Source: DASRHK01 sp963776465 (GTDB lineage Bacteria > Pseudomonadota > Gammaproteobacteria > Nevskiales > Nevskiaceae). Taken from it: 64,000 nucleotides of DNA. Under the pieces are notes generated by a model. The model saw only the letters and a program-made list of their open reading frames with translations, was not told where the DNA came from and searched no databases. Below are positions 36,423-44,507 of this stretch, in pieces. The stretch is taken from contig CAVZMV010000001.1 of assembly GCA_963776465.1 (NCBI GenBank), positions 812,640 to 876,639 of the forward strand. Direction: 5' to 3'. Each line of letters begins with the position of its first letter. Within the stretch, counting starts at the first letter, position 1. A program made the position numbers and the translations under genes.

Positions 36423-37354
36423 GCCGCACCCTTGTCGATGGAGCGCATCATCCGCCACATCACCATCATGCCGGCGAACTGCCAGACACCGGGGAAGATC
36501 AGCCATGCGCGGCCGTTGCCGGTGTTCCACATCTCGCTGTAGTAGCCGGGGTTCTTCACCAGCAGGTAGATCATCAGGACGATCGGGATGATCACCAGCA
36601 GCAGCGCCGAGATGCGGGTCTCGATCGTCAGCGCGCGCAGCTCGCGCGCGGCCACGTCGCGCGCCCGCACGACGCCGATCAGGCTCTTGAGGACGTTGCG
36701 CAGGCTGCCGCCGTACTTGCGGTTGATGGAGGTCGCCAGACCCAGGACCTTGAGATCGCGCAGCTGGTGGATGTCGGCGGTCTCGGCCAGCACCGTCTCG
36801 ATCGGCGCGCCCAGGCGCACCTGGCGTCCGATCGACATGAACAGGCTGCGCGCCGGCTCGGGCGCCTCGCGCGCGCTCGAGGCGAACGACTCGTCGACCG
36901 TATTGCCCGCCGACAGGACGCGGATCACGGACTCGAGCAGGTCGGGCAGCTGCGACACGATCAGCATGCGTCTCCGGGACGCCTGCTGGCTGAGCCATCC
37001 GTACAGCAAGCCCGCGGTTGCGATCAGGGCCAGCGGGCCTGCGGCGGGACCGAGCAGGATCAGCGCGATCGGCACCATGAACGCGCCGAGCCAAAGCGCG
37101 CGCGCCACGACTTGTGGCTCCGCGTCCACGCCCGAGCGCCACAAGGCGTGACAGGTGGCGCGCAGCAGCGGGTTGGTGAGCTCGCGCTCGCGCGACACGA
37201 ACGCGGCGCTGGTCTGGTCCACGCCCAGCGCGCGCAGGCGCAAGGTCAGCCGCTCCTGGCGGCTGCGCCGTCCGGCGCGCAGGAACAGCCACGCGGCCAG
37301 GCCGACGAGCAGGGACGCCGCCGCGAAGTACAGCAGGCCGGCCAGCAGTTTCAT
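36419..37354 (-). CDS. tadB: Tad inner-membrane platform protein TadB
   Basis: A 311-residue protein with an N-terminal membrane segment (about 2-24), a further pair around residues 87-125, the T2SSF domain (QLPDLLESVIRVLSAGNTVDESFASSAREAPEP) and C-terminal membrane segments near 230-300. TadB and TadC together form the inner-membrane platform of the Flp pilus machine. It is linked to tadA and tadC by four-base overlaps. Confidence 0.92.
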   Translation of the reverse strand: MKLLAGLLYFAAASLLVGLAAWLFLRAGRRSRQERLTLRLRALGVDQTSAAFVSRERELTNPLLRATCHALWRSGVDAEPQVVARALWLGAFMVPIALILLGPAAGPLALIATAGLLYGWLSQQASRRRMLIVSQLPDLLESVIRVLSAGNTVDESFASSAREAPEPARSLFMSIGRQVRLGAPIETVLAETADIHQLRDLKVLGLATSINRKYGGSLRNVLKSLIGVVRARDVAARELRALTIETRISALLLVIIPIVLMIYLLVKNPGYYSEMWNTGNGRAWLIFPGVWQFAGMMVMWRMMRSIDKGAA

Positions 37355-38568
37355 TTGAACTGACGCAGATCTAGATGCGCGCCGGTGCCCTCGTCGTACC
37401 GGAACAGCTCGGAGAGCTTGAGATCGCCCCGCTCCATGCCGAGGATCTCGGCGACCGAGGTCACCCGACGCTCTCCGCCCGGCAGGCGGGCGACGTGCAC
37501 CAGCAGGTTGAGCGCGGAAGCAATCTGGCCGCGGAACGTCGTCTCGCTGCCGGTGTAGCCTGCGAAGCCTGCGAGCAACTCCAGGCGATGCATGGCGTCG
37601 TGCACCGAGTTGGCGTGCAGCGTGGTCATCGAGCCGTCGTGGCCGGTGTTCATCGCCTGCAGCATGTCGAGCACCTCGTCGCCGCGCACCTCGCCGACGA
37701 TGATGCGATCGGGCCGCATGCGCAGGGCGTTGCGCACCAGATCGCGCGCGGTGACGGCCTTCTGCCCTTCCAGGTTAGGCGGGCGCGACTCCAGGCGCAC
37801 CGTGTGCGCGTGCGACAGGCGCAGCTCGGCGGCGTCCTCGATCGTGACCACGCGCTCGTTGTCCGGGATCCACTGCGACAAGAGGTTCAGGAACGTGGTC
37901 TTGCCCGAGCCGGTGCCACCGGTGACCAGCAGGTTGGTGCGCGACATCACGCGCTGCTTGAGCGCGTCGAGCATCGGCTGCGAGACGCTGCCCAGGCGCA
38001 GCAGGTCCGCGGCCGTGAGCGGGTTCTTGCGGAACTTGCGGATCGACAGGCACGGGCCATTGAGCGCCAGCGGCGGCACGATGGCGTTGACGCGCGAGCC
38101 GTCGGGCAGGCGCGCGTCGACCATCGGCGTGGACTCGTCCACGCGCCGGCCGATCGGCGCCAGGATGCGCTGGATGACGCGCAGCACGTGGGCGTCGTCG
38201 ACGAAGCGCACCGGCACGCTGACCAGGCGGCCCTCGCGCTCGACGAACACGTTGTTGGGTCCGTTGACGACGATGTCGGCGACGGTGTCGTCGTCGATCA
38301 GCGACTGGATCGGGCCATAGCCGAGCAGCTCGTGCACGGCATCGCGCGACAGCCACTCGGCCTCGCGCGCGTTGACCGCGAGCTTCTGGTCGAGCACGTA
38401 GCGACGCACCTGCTCCTGCACGAAGCGCTCGGTCTTCTCGGGCGCCCAGGTGCCGATGTCGAGGTTCAGCGACTCGATCTGCGCGATCAGGTGACGGTGC
38501 AGGCCGCTCTTGAGCGCCTGGTACTGATCCGTCAGCCGGAAGCGGGTGGCCTGTTCAGGGGTGGACAC
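37351..38568 (-). CDS. tadA: Tad pilus ATPase TadA (CpaF)
   Basis: TadA is the secretion ATPase that powers Flp pilus extension, and in several systems retraction too. The 405-residue CpaF-type protein has the N-terminal domain with LLGYGPIQSLIDDDTVADIVVNG, Walker A GGTGSGKTT (217-225), Walker B IIVGE (289-293), and LHANSVHDAMHRLE. All catalytic elements are intact. It lies 3 bases after tadZ. It is a different subfamily from the PilT/PilU ATPases at the left end of the window. Confidence 0.95.
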   Translation of the reverse strand: MSTPEQATRFRLTDQYQALKSGLHRHLIAQIESLNLDIGTWAPEKTERFVQEQVRRYVLDQKLAVNAREAEWLSRDAVHELLGYGPIQSLIDDDTVADIVVNGPNNVFVEREGRLVSVPVRFVDDAHVLRVIQRILAPIGRRVDESTPMVDARLPDGSRVNAIVPPLALNGPCLSIRKFRKNPLTAADLLRLGSVSQPMLDALKQRVMSRTNLLVTGGTGSGKTTFLNLLSQWIPDNERVVTIEDAAELRLSHAHTVRLESRPPNLEGQKAVTARDLVRNALRMRPDRIIVGEVRGDEVLDMLQAMNTGHDGSMTTLHANSVHDAMHRLELLAGFAGYTGSETTFRGQIASALNLLVHVARLPGGERRVTSVAEILGMERGDLKLSELFRYDEGTGAHLDLRQFK

Positions 38569-38571
38569 GCC

Positions 38572-39756
38572 TCACCCGAAAATCTTTTCGAGCAATCCCG
38601 GCGCCTCGCGCTCCACCGCGTTGCCGGTCGCCAGCGCACCGGCGAGCTTGCGCATGTCGCGGCACCAGGCGTGCTTGGGCGCGAGCTGGAACATCGGCTC
38701 GCCGGTGTCCATCGCCTGGGTGCGTGCCAAATCGTCCCCGGACAATGCCGCCAGCAAAGGAAGCTCCAGCAACTCCGCCAGCGCCTCGGGCTCAAGGCCC
38801 TGCCGGCGCTTGTAGCCGTCGACCACCAGCGCGCAGCGGTCGATCGCGGCGTCCTCGAGGCGCAATGCGCGCAGCAGGTACTTGTTGTGGCGCGAGCGCA
38901 GGATCGACTGATCCGACAGCAGCAGCGTGCGATCGGCGGCGCCGACCACCGCCGAGAGCAGGCGCGTGCTGTATTGCCCGTCGAGCGTGACGATGGTCGC
39001 GGAGAACAGCCCGCGGAACACCTGCATGAGCTTGAGCAGATCCTCGCCGTCGACGTTGGGTCGGCCCACCAGGTCCTCGGGGAGCGACAGCACGAACAGC
39101 CCGCTCGAGTGCTTGGAGAACGCGGAGTCCACCAGCGTCTGGTCGCAGCGGAACACGTCGTTGATCGCGTCCAGCACGCTGTAGGTCTGGTTGATGTTCA
39201 TGAAGACCGCGGCACCGCCGGCCGGCAGCGACAGGTCCGCCAGCACCACACGCTCGCCGCGCGGCAGCTGGTCGAGCGTGGCTAGTGCCAGATGCTCGGC
39301 AAAGAATGCGGTCGACGGATCGGCGTCCGCACCCAGCAGCGCATACAGCCTGCCCTGCTTGGCGGCGCGGCTGCCGCCGGAAACGGTGCGGCGCAGCAGC
39401 CGGCCGATCAGCGCGGCGACCTGCGCGTCGTCTCTTCGCAGCACCAGGAAGTCGCGCGCGCCTGCGCGCATCGCCGTCAGCACGACGTCCGGCTGGCCGT
39501 CCTCGCCAAGGCCGGCAACGGGAATGTCGGGCATGCGCTCGAGCAGACGCTCCATCCACACCGCGCGCGCCGGCGCGTTGGCGGCGTCGAACTGGAAGAA
39601 CACGACGTCGATGCGGCCGCCGGCCTGCACGCGCTGCAGCAGGTCCTCGGCGTCGACCGGACGCATGAGCGAGAAGTCGGCGCCGCTGCCCGCGGCGCCC
39701 TGCAGCCACGAAAGGTAGACCGGATCGTCGGCGACGACCAGCGCCTGGGTCTTCAT
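38572..39756 (-). CDS. tadZ: TadZ/CpaE-like pilus localisation protein
   Basis: A 394-residue protein with an N-terminal receiver-like domain (VLTAMRAGARDFLVL) and a C-terminal ParA/MinD-like ATPase fold (VVLADLSLPAGGAAVFMNI, ATIVTLDGQYS, CALVVDGYKRR). TadZ directs Tad machines to their site in the cell. The Walker A loop reads LLGADADPSTAF, with no Lys and no GK[ST], so nucleotide hydrolysis is doubtful; atypical Walker A loops are known in TadZ. The ATG at 39756 overlaps the rcpA stop. Confidence 0.87.
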   Translation of the reverse strand: MKTQALVVADDPVYLSWLQGAAGSGADFSLMRPVDAEDLLQRVQAGGRIDVVFFQFDAANAPARAVWMERLLERMPDIPVAGLGEDGQPDVVLTAMRAGARDFLVLRRDDAQVAALIGRLLRRTVSGGSRAAKQGRLYALLGADADPSTAFFAEHLALATLDQLPRGERVVLADLSLPAGGAAVFMNINQTYSVLDAINDVFRCDQTLVDSAFSKHSSGLFVLSLPEDLVGRPNVDGEDLLKLMQVFRGLFSATIVTLDGQYSTRLLSAVVGAADRTLLLSDQSILRSRHNKYLLRALRLEDAAIDRCALVVDGYKRRQGLEPEALAELLELPLLAALSGDDLARTQAMDTGEPMFQLAPKHAWCRDMRKLAGALATGNAVEREAPGLLEKIFG

Positions 39757-41183
39757 CTGCTGTAGCCCGACGGCGGAGCGTTGTAGCTGCCGTTCTCCAG
39801 GAAGATGAACGAGGCCGCGCCGGGACGGTAGTTGTCGTAGCGCGAGCCCGGCAGCGCCGGCTGCGCGACGCCGCGCGCCAGCGGCCGCACCAAGTGCGGC
39901 GTGACCACCATGATCAACTCCTTGTCCTCCCGGCTGATGCGCGAGGATCGGAACAGCGCGCCGATGATCGGCAGGTCGCCGAGCCAGGGCACCTTGTCGA
40001 CGTTGGACAGCAGGTTGTTGCTGACCAGGCCGGAGATGACGAAGGTCTCGCCGTCGCCGAGCTCGATGGTGGTGTCGGTACGGCGCACGTTGAGCGCCGG
40101 CACCGATACGCCACCGACCTGCACGCCGGCGGAGAAATTCAGGTCGCTGACTTCGGGCGCCACCTTCAGCGCGATGCGATCGCGCGACAGCACCGTCGGC
40201 GTCAGCGACAGCCGAACGCCGAACTCCTTGTACTGGATGGTCACGCTGCCGACGGAGGCGCCGCCCTGGGTCACGGGCACCGGGAACTCGCCGCCCGCGA
40301 GGAAGCTCGCGGTCTGGCCCGACATCGCCGTCAGGCTCGGCTCCGCGAGTGTGCGCGCCAGCCCCTTCTCCTCGAGGATGCTGAGCACGCCGAGGAATCC
40401 GTTGATCGGATTTCCGAACACCAGGTTGAAGGCGTTCTGCAGCGGGATCAGGTTGCCCTGCAGCTCGAACACGCCGGTCGAGGTGCCGGCGGTGGGATTG
40501 CGCGTCGCGCCGACCTGTCCGCCGCTGGAGTTGGAGAGCGTCGAGAACGGCGGCTGCGAATACGGGAAGGTCGGGTACTGGATGCCGTTGACGGACCCGG
40601 GCGTGGCGATGCCGCCGAGCGTGTTGCCGACGTTCTTGAACAGGTTGAAGCCGAACTGCTGCAGCGTGCTGCGGCTGACCTCGGCGATGCGGATCTCGGT
40701 CATCACCTGCGACTCCATGTCGACCGCGCTGCGGTCGACCAGGTCCTTGCCGCCCTGCGCCGCCAGCCGCGCGCGCCGATGCGCGAGCAGGTTGGGCAGC
40801 TTGCCGTCGAGGCGCTGCCCGGCCTCGATCTCGGCCTTGCCCATCTCCGGGTCCATCGACTGCTGCCGCGCCGGGTCCGAGGCGCCGACGACGCGGACGC
40901 GATACTGCTTGGGCTGCGCGCTGCCCGCGGCCCACACCATCAGGCTGGTGATGCCCATGGTCTTGCCGGTGATCAGCAGGTCGCGGCCGCCGACGACGTT
41001 GACGTCGGCGATAGCCGGATCGCCGACCGCCACCCGCGACACGCCGGCGTCTTCGTGCACCAGCTTCTGCACACCCTGCTCGACCGTCAGCTGCGACTCG
41101 GCCTGTCCGACCGGCACCGCCGAGCGCGCGGCCGCCATGCACAGCATCAATCCGACGACCATCCCTGCCGATGTGCGATTCAT
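39753..41183 (-). CDS. rcpA: Tad outer-membrane secretin RcpA (CpaC)
   Basis: A 476-residue secretin that forms the outer-membrane channel for the Flp pilus. It has a signal peptide (to about Ala21), an N-terminal pilus-formation domain (SRVAVGDPAIADVNVVGGRDLLITGKTMG), then the secretin domain with LAEPSLTAMSGQTASFLAGGEFPVP and VPWLGDLPIIGALFRS. The segment between residues about 105 and 150 is Arg/Ala-rich and replaces the usual middle domain. It is coupled by four-base overlaps to rcpC upstream and tadZ downstream. Confidence 0.93.
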   Translation of the reverse strand: MNRTSAGMVVGLMLCMAAARSAVPVGQAESQLTVEQGVQKLVHEDAGVSRVAVGDPAIADVNVVGGRDLLITGKTMGITSLMVWAAGSAQPKQYRVRVVGASDPARQQSMDPEMGKAEIEAGQRLDGKLPNLLAHRRARLAAQGGKDLVDRSAVDMESQVMTEIRIAEVSRSTLQQFGFNLFKNVGNTLGGIATPGSVNGIQYPTFPYSQPPFSTLSNSSGGQVGATRNPTAGTSTGVFELQGNLIPLQNAFNLVFGNPINGFLGVLSILEEKGLARTLAEPSLTAMSGQTASFLAGGEFPVPVTQGGASVGSVTIQYKEFGVRLSLTPTVLSRDRIALKVAPEVSDLNFSAGVQVGGVSVPALNVRRTDTTIELGDGETFVISGLVSNNLLSNVDKVPWLGDLPIIGALFRSSRISREDKELIMVVTPHLVRPLARGVAQPALPGSRYDNYRPGAASFIFLENGSYNAPPSGYSR

Positions 41184-42043
41184 GGCGTCACCGTCTGCAC
41201 GTCGCTACCTCGGTAAACCGTCACCTTCGGGCGTGACGGCGCATCGACTTTCGGCTTGCCCGCCAGCACCGTCTTCAGCCTGCCCAGCTCGGCGGCGGTG
41301 ATGATCTTGTCGGCGGCTTCCGCTGGACGCGCGGCGCCGGTTTCGGCGCCTTCCTGCGCTTGCCCGCGCAGGGCCAGGCGGATCTCGCCCAGGCTCGCGC
41401 CCAGCATGACGCGGGTGGTGTCGGTTTCGGGAACGGCCAGCACCGCGGTGCGCACGCGACGGCGGGCGTCGGCGTTTCCGCCTTCCTCGGCCTTGAGGCC
41501 CTGCGGACGATCGATCACGCGCTCCTCGTAGGCGAGGACGCGCGAGGCCGGCAGCAGCACGCGCGCCTGCGTCTCGGGAACGCCGCTGCCGGTGCGCAGA
41601 TAGACCAGCACGTCGACCACGTCGCCGGGACGCACGAAGCCGCCCACCGCGATGACGTCATTGACCTCCAGCGACAGCGCCTGGTGGCCCGCCGGAATGA
41701 TGCGCGCCACGGCGTTGCCTTCCTTGAAGTAGCGGCCGGTGACCGGCGCGCCGGCGTCCACGTCCACCAGCGGCACGCGGCCGACAACCTCGTCGAGATT
41801 GGTGAAGAAGTCCGTCGGCGCAACGGCCAGCGGCACCAGCGCGACTGCGTCCTTGTCGATGGTCTTGTACGCGGCCAAGGGCTTGAGCGCGACCACCGCC
41901 AGCGTCTGCGGCGTCTGGCTGACCTGCGAGGCCTTCTCGGCGTTCTCGGCGTACTGGCGGCTGACCCGATAGCCGACCAGCGCCAGCAGCAGGGCCAGCG
42001 CGACCGTGACCGCGGCTATGACTTTCAAAGCGGTGCTGCTCAT
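41180..42043 (-). CDS. rcpC: Tad pilus assembly protein RcpC (CpaB)
   Basis: A 287-residue periplasmic protein anchored by an N-terminal hydrophobic segment (about 7-27). It has a SAF-like domain (VALKPLAAYKTIDKDAVALVPLA, GRYFKEGNAVARIIPAGHQALSLEVN) and the RcpC/CpaB core GFVRPGDVVDVLVYLRTG. CpaB proteins may contact peptidoglycan and help the secretin cross the periplasm. It lies 26 bases after tadE. Confidence 0.91.
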   Translation of the reverse strand: MSSTALKVIAAVTVALALLLALVGYRVSRQYAENAEKASQVSQTPQTLAVVALKPLAAYKTIDKDAVALVPLAVAPTDFFTNLDEVVGRVPLVDVDAGAPVTGRYFKEGNAVARIIPAGHQALSLEVNDVIAVGGFVRPGDVVDVLVYLRTGSGVPETQARVLLPASRVLAYEERVIDRPQGLKAEEGGNADARRRVRTAVLAVPETDTTRVMLGASLGEIRLALRGQAQEGAETGAARPAEAADKIITAAELGRLKTVLAGKPKVDAPSRPKVTVYRGSDVQTVTP

Positions 42044-42069
42044 CGTCTCCCCTCGTCTCGCCTGCGCGA

Positions 42070-42528
42070 CTAGACGCGCGCGACGGCCTGGGCAATCAAC
42101 TGTAGCGGCAGCCTCGGCACCTCGCCGACGATCGGCAGGTTCAGCACGGGGAACAGCCCGGGCAAGCTGAACCGCAGGCGCACCTGCACGATGTCGCTGT
42201 CGCCGGCGTTGCCGAACGTCACTTCGACCTTGTCGCCGGTCTCTCCCAGCACGCGCGCCTGCTGCGACTGCGGCAGCCAGTTCAGCACGCGGCCCGCCAT
42301 CGCGCGCGCCCGCGCGGTGGCCAACGCATCATAACCTGCGGCATCGGGCTCGACGGCGACGGCGGCCTCGGCCGCCTGCTGCGCCGCGTAGTTGATGGAC
42401 TCCTGCAGGACGAAGACGTACGAGTAGACGATGACGCCGTAGATCAGCAGGAACAGCACCGGGAAAACGAAGGCGAATTCCACGGCGGCGGCGCCGCGCT
42501 GCGGGCATGGCTTCAGCGCGGCGGGCAT
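42070..42528 (-). CDS. tadE: TadE-family minor pseudopilin
   Basis: A 152-residue protein with the prepilin-like leader CPQRG and cleavage before AAAVEFAFVFPVLFLLIYGVI. The Glu at +5 needed for methylation and assembly is present (Glu18), next to Phe. The remainder is a periplasmic domain. TadE is a minor pseudopilin matured by the Tad prepilin peptidase in known systems. No such peptidase is encoded in this cluster. It lies 15 bases downstream of flp. Confidence 0.9.
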   Translation of the reverse strand: MPAALKPCPQRGAAAVEFAFVFPVLFLLIYGVIVYSYVFVLQESINYAAQQAAEAAVAVEPDAAGYDALATARARAMAGRVLNWLPQSQQARVLGETGDKVEVTFGNAGDSDIVQVRLRFSLPGLFPVLNLPIVGEVPRLPLQLIAQAVARV

Positions 42529-42543
42529 GTAGACGAGGATCGC

Positions 42544-42729
42544 CTAGTGGCTGGTGACGCCCGGCAGCGCGTCGACGACCGACTGGAAGATGCCCTTCAG
42601 GCCATTGTCTCCGCCGAGGACCACCAGCACCGCCACCAGCGCGACCGCGATCAGGCCGACGATCAATCCATATTCCACAGCGCTGGCGCCGCGTTCCTTG
42701 CGTCGGATGTCACCCAGTTTCTTCCACAT
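42544..42729 (-). CDS. flp: Flp major pilin
   Basis: A 61-residue Flp/Fap-type prepilin. The leader MWKKLGDIRRKERG ends at Gly14; the mature start ASAVEYGLIVGLIAVALVAVL has the Glu5-Tyr6 pair that defines Flp pilins. It heads the Tad operon. AGGAG precedes the ATG at 42729, and a good sigma-70-type promoter lies about 50 bases upstream. Only one flp copy is seen here. Confidence 0.95.
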   Translation of the reverse strand: MWKKLGDIRRKERGASAVEYGLIVGLIAVALVAVLVVLGGDNGLKGIFQSVVDALPGVTSH

Positions 42730-42781
42730 GAAAGCACCACTCCTGATAAAGCGGCGGACGGCCGATTCGCCCGCGCGACCT

Positions 42782-42810
42782 AAGCTATGTGACCATCCCG
42801 GCACTGTCAA
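42782..42810 (-). promoter_or_regulatory. Candidate sigma-70 promoter of the Tad operon
   Basis: On the minus strand a perfect -35 box TTGACA (42810-42805), a 17-base spacer and a -10-like TAGCTT (42787-42782) would start transcription near 42775, about 46 bases before the flp ATG. The -35 and spacing are ideal; the -10 matches at TA and the final T. It lies in the 118-base gap shared with apaH. Confidence 0.55.
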
Positions 42811-42847
42811 AAATCTGCTGTAGATAATTCTTACCGGCCGGCCAACC

Positions 42848-43675
42848 ATGACCACCTACGCGATCGGCGATCTCCAGGGCTGCTACGAGGAGCTGCAGCG
42901 GCTGCTGGCGACGCTGAAGTTCGACCCGACGGCAGACCACCTGTGGCTCACCGGCGACCTCGTCAATCGCGGGCCCCGATCGCTGGAATGCCTGCGCTTC
43001 GTCAAGGGCCTCGGGGATCGGGCTGTCACCGTGCTGGGCAACCACGACCTGCACCTGCTGGCGGTGGCGATGACCGGCGAGCGCAAGCGCCGTGACACGC
43101 TCGACGAGGTCCTGGCCGCTCCCGATCGCGACGAGCTGCTGGGCTGGCTGCGCAAGCAGCGCCTCGCCCATCACGACGCGCGCTTCGGCCTGCTCATCCA
43201 CGCCGGCGTGCTGCCGCAGTGGGATCTGGAGAAAGTCCTGGCGCTCGCGCGCGAGGCCGAGTCACTGCTGCGCAGCGATCGCGGCGAGGAGTTCCTGAAG
43301 GGAAGGATGTACGGCGACGAGCCCTCGGCCTGGAGCGAGGAGCTGCGTGGCTGGGATCGCCTGCGTCTGATCATCAACGCGTTCACGCGGATGCGCTACT
43401 GCACCGACGAGGGCGCGATCGCGCTGGACTTCAAGGGCACGCCGGGCGAGCAGCCACCGGGCCTGCGACCCTGGTTTGCGATGCAGGCGCGCAAGACCGC
43501 CGGCATCGAGATTGCCTTCGGTCATTGGTCGACGCTGGGCCGCGTGCGCTGGCAGAAGCATCGGGTCCGCGGCCTGGATACCGGCGCGGTGTGGGGCGGC
43601 AAGCTGACTGCGGTGCGGCTCGACGACGGCCGCGCGTTCTCGGTTCCTTCGAAGGGCTACTCGAAGGTCGAATAG
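42848..43675 (+). CDS. apaH: Diadenosine tetraphosphatase ApaH
   Basis: ApaH hydrolyses Ap4A to two ADP and also removes Np4N caps from RNA. The 275-residue phosphoprotein-phosphatase-fold enzyme shows the metal motifs GDLQGC (7-12), GDLVNRG and GNHDLH, and GHWSTLGRV near the C-terminus. It normally closes the surA-pdxA-rsmA-apaG-apaH operon. Here it stands alone, on the same strand but 12 kb from rsmA, with the Tad operon between, and must have its own promoter. Confidence 0.95.
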   Translation: MTTYAIGDLQGCYEELQRLLATLKFDPTADHLWLTGDLVNRGPRSLECLRFVKGLGDRAVTVLGNHDLHLLAVAMTGERKRRDTLDEVLAAPDRDELLGWLRKQRLAHHDARFGLLIHAGVLPQWDLEKVLALAREAESLLRSDRGEEFLKGRMYGDEPSAWSEELRGWDRLRLIINAFTRMRYCTDEGAIALDFKGTPGEQPPGLRPWFAMQARKTAGIEIAFGHWSTLGRVRWQKHRVRGLDTGAVWGGKLTAVRLDDGRAFSVPSKGYSKVE

Positions 43676-43679
43676 GGGA

Positions 43680-43904
43680 TCAGCTCTTCTTGCCCGCCAC
43701 CGCGCCGATCACGAGCACCACCGCGCCACCGGCCAGCAGCAGGTAGCCCCAGTTCAGCGGCAAGGTCTTCTCCTCGGTCGCCTGCACTTTCAGCGGACCG
43801 GCGTCGATGACGTTCCTGGTATCGGTGTACTTGAAGACGCCGGCGGCGATCAGGCCGCCCAGCGCAAGCATGATGACGCCGATGATGATCATTGGTGTGC
43901 GCAC
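43680..43904 (-). CDS. Small two-segment membrane protein
   Basis: A 74-residue protein with two membrane segments (about 5-23 and 52-69) linked by a short loop with FKYTDTRNVIDAGPLKVQATEEK. The GTG at 43904 is supported by an excellent AAGGAGGT at the right spacing; the first ATG four codons later would be too far from it. It resembles small DUF3185-type membrane proteins, but I am unsure of the family. It converges on apaH. Confidence 0.75.
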   Translation of the reverse strand: MRTPMIIIGVIMLALGGLIAAGVFKYTDTRNVIDAGPLKVQATEEKTLPLNWGYLLLAGGAVVLVIGAVAGKKS

Positions 43905-44012
43905 GCGTCACCTCCTTAGAAAGGTTCGAAGGAACCACGGCCGGGCCTTGGCATTGTTCCGCTGGCCGTGTACTTAATGAGTATGGCCCTTCACCAAGCT
44001 TTAAGGGAGAAC

Positions 44013-44468
44013 ATGTCCATCCGGATCTTTCTGCTGTTCACGTTGTTGCTGACAAGCTGTGCGGCGGCCCCGGAGCGAGCAGACCTGGCGCGCCTGCAGC
44101 AGGAAGTCGCGGACACCGAGCGCGCGTTCGCCAGGACCATGGCCGACCGCGACTTCCGCGGCTTTCAGTCTTACCTGGCCGACGAGACGATCTTCTTCGG
44201 CAGCAAGGGACCCCTGCGCGGCAAGGAAGTGGTCAGCGCGAAATGGAAGGGCTTCTACGCGGGCGCGCAGGCGCCGTTCTCGTGGAAGCCGGAGACGGCG
44301 GAAGTGCTGGATTCGGGAACGCTGGCGCTCACGAGCGGACCGGTACACGACCCGGGCGGCAAGCTGATCGGCACGTTCACCTCGATCTGGCGCCGCGAAG
44401 CAGACGGCCGCTGGCGGATCGTGTTCGACAAGGGCTGCGACGTGTGTGAGCCGTGCCCGCGAAAGTAG
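44013..44468 (+). CDS. SnoaL/DUF4440-like lipoprotein
   Basis: A 151-residue protein. The start at 44013, after AAGGGAGAAC, gives a signal peptide with lipobox LLTSC (Cys17). The mature part is a nuclear-transport-factor-2 fold of the DUF4440 type: ERAFARTMADRDFRGFQSYLADETIFFG, then GKEVVSAKWKGFY and IWRREADGRWRIVFDKGCDVC. Such proteins bind small ligands or act as ketosteroid-isomerase-like enzymes; the role here is unknown. The C-terminal CDVCEPCP cysteine cluster is unusual. Confidence 0.85.
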   Translation: MSIRIFLLFTLLLTSCAAAPERADLARLQQEVADTERAFARTMADRDFRGFQSYLADETIFFGSKGPLRGKEVVSAKWKGFYAGAQAPFSWKPETAEVLDSGTLALTSGPVHDPGGKLIGTFTSIWRREADGRWRIVFDKGCDVCEPCPRK

Positions 44469-44476
44469 GAGGGCCG

Positions 44477-44503
44477 TTGTAGGAGGGGCCGTTTGGCCCC
44501 GAT
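44477..44503. repeat. Short REP-like GTAGGAGGGGCC element between convergent genes
   Basis: TTGTAGGAGGGGCC-GTTT-GGCCCCGAT contains a 6-bp perfect hairpin (44485-44500). A shorter direct copy (GTAGGAGGGCCGTT, from 44465) precedes it and contains the stop codon of the upstream gene. The same motif recurs as a full palindrome at 60288-60343. It probably serves as a terminator between the lipoprotein and exporter genes. Confidence 0.75.
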
Positions 44504-44507
44504 TCTG

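Noticed and set aside
39894..41301. Long plus-strand open frames of 440-466 codons opposite rcpA and rcpC
   Set aside because: Shadows of the secretin and RcpC genes, whose domains, signal peptides and four-base overlaps establish the minus strand as coding.
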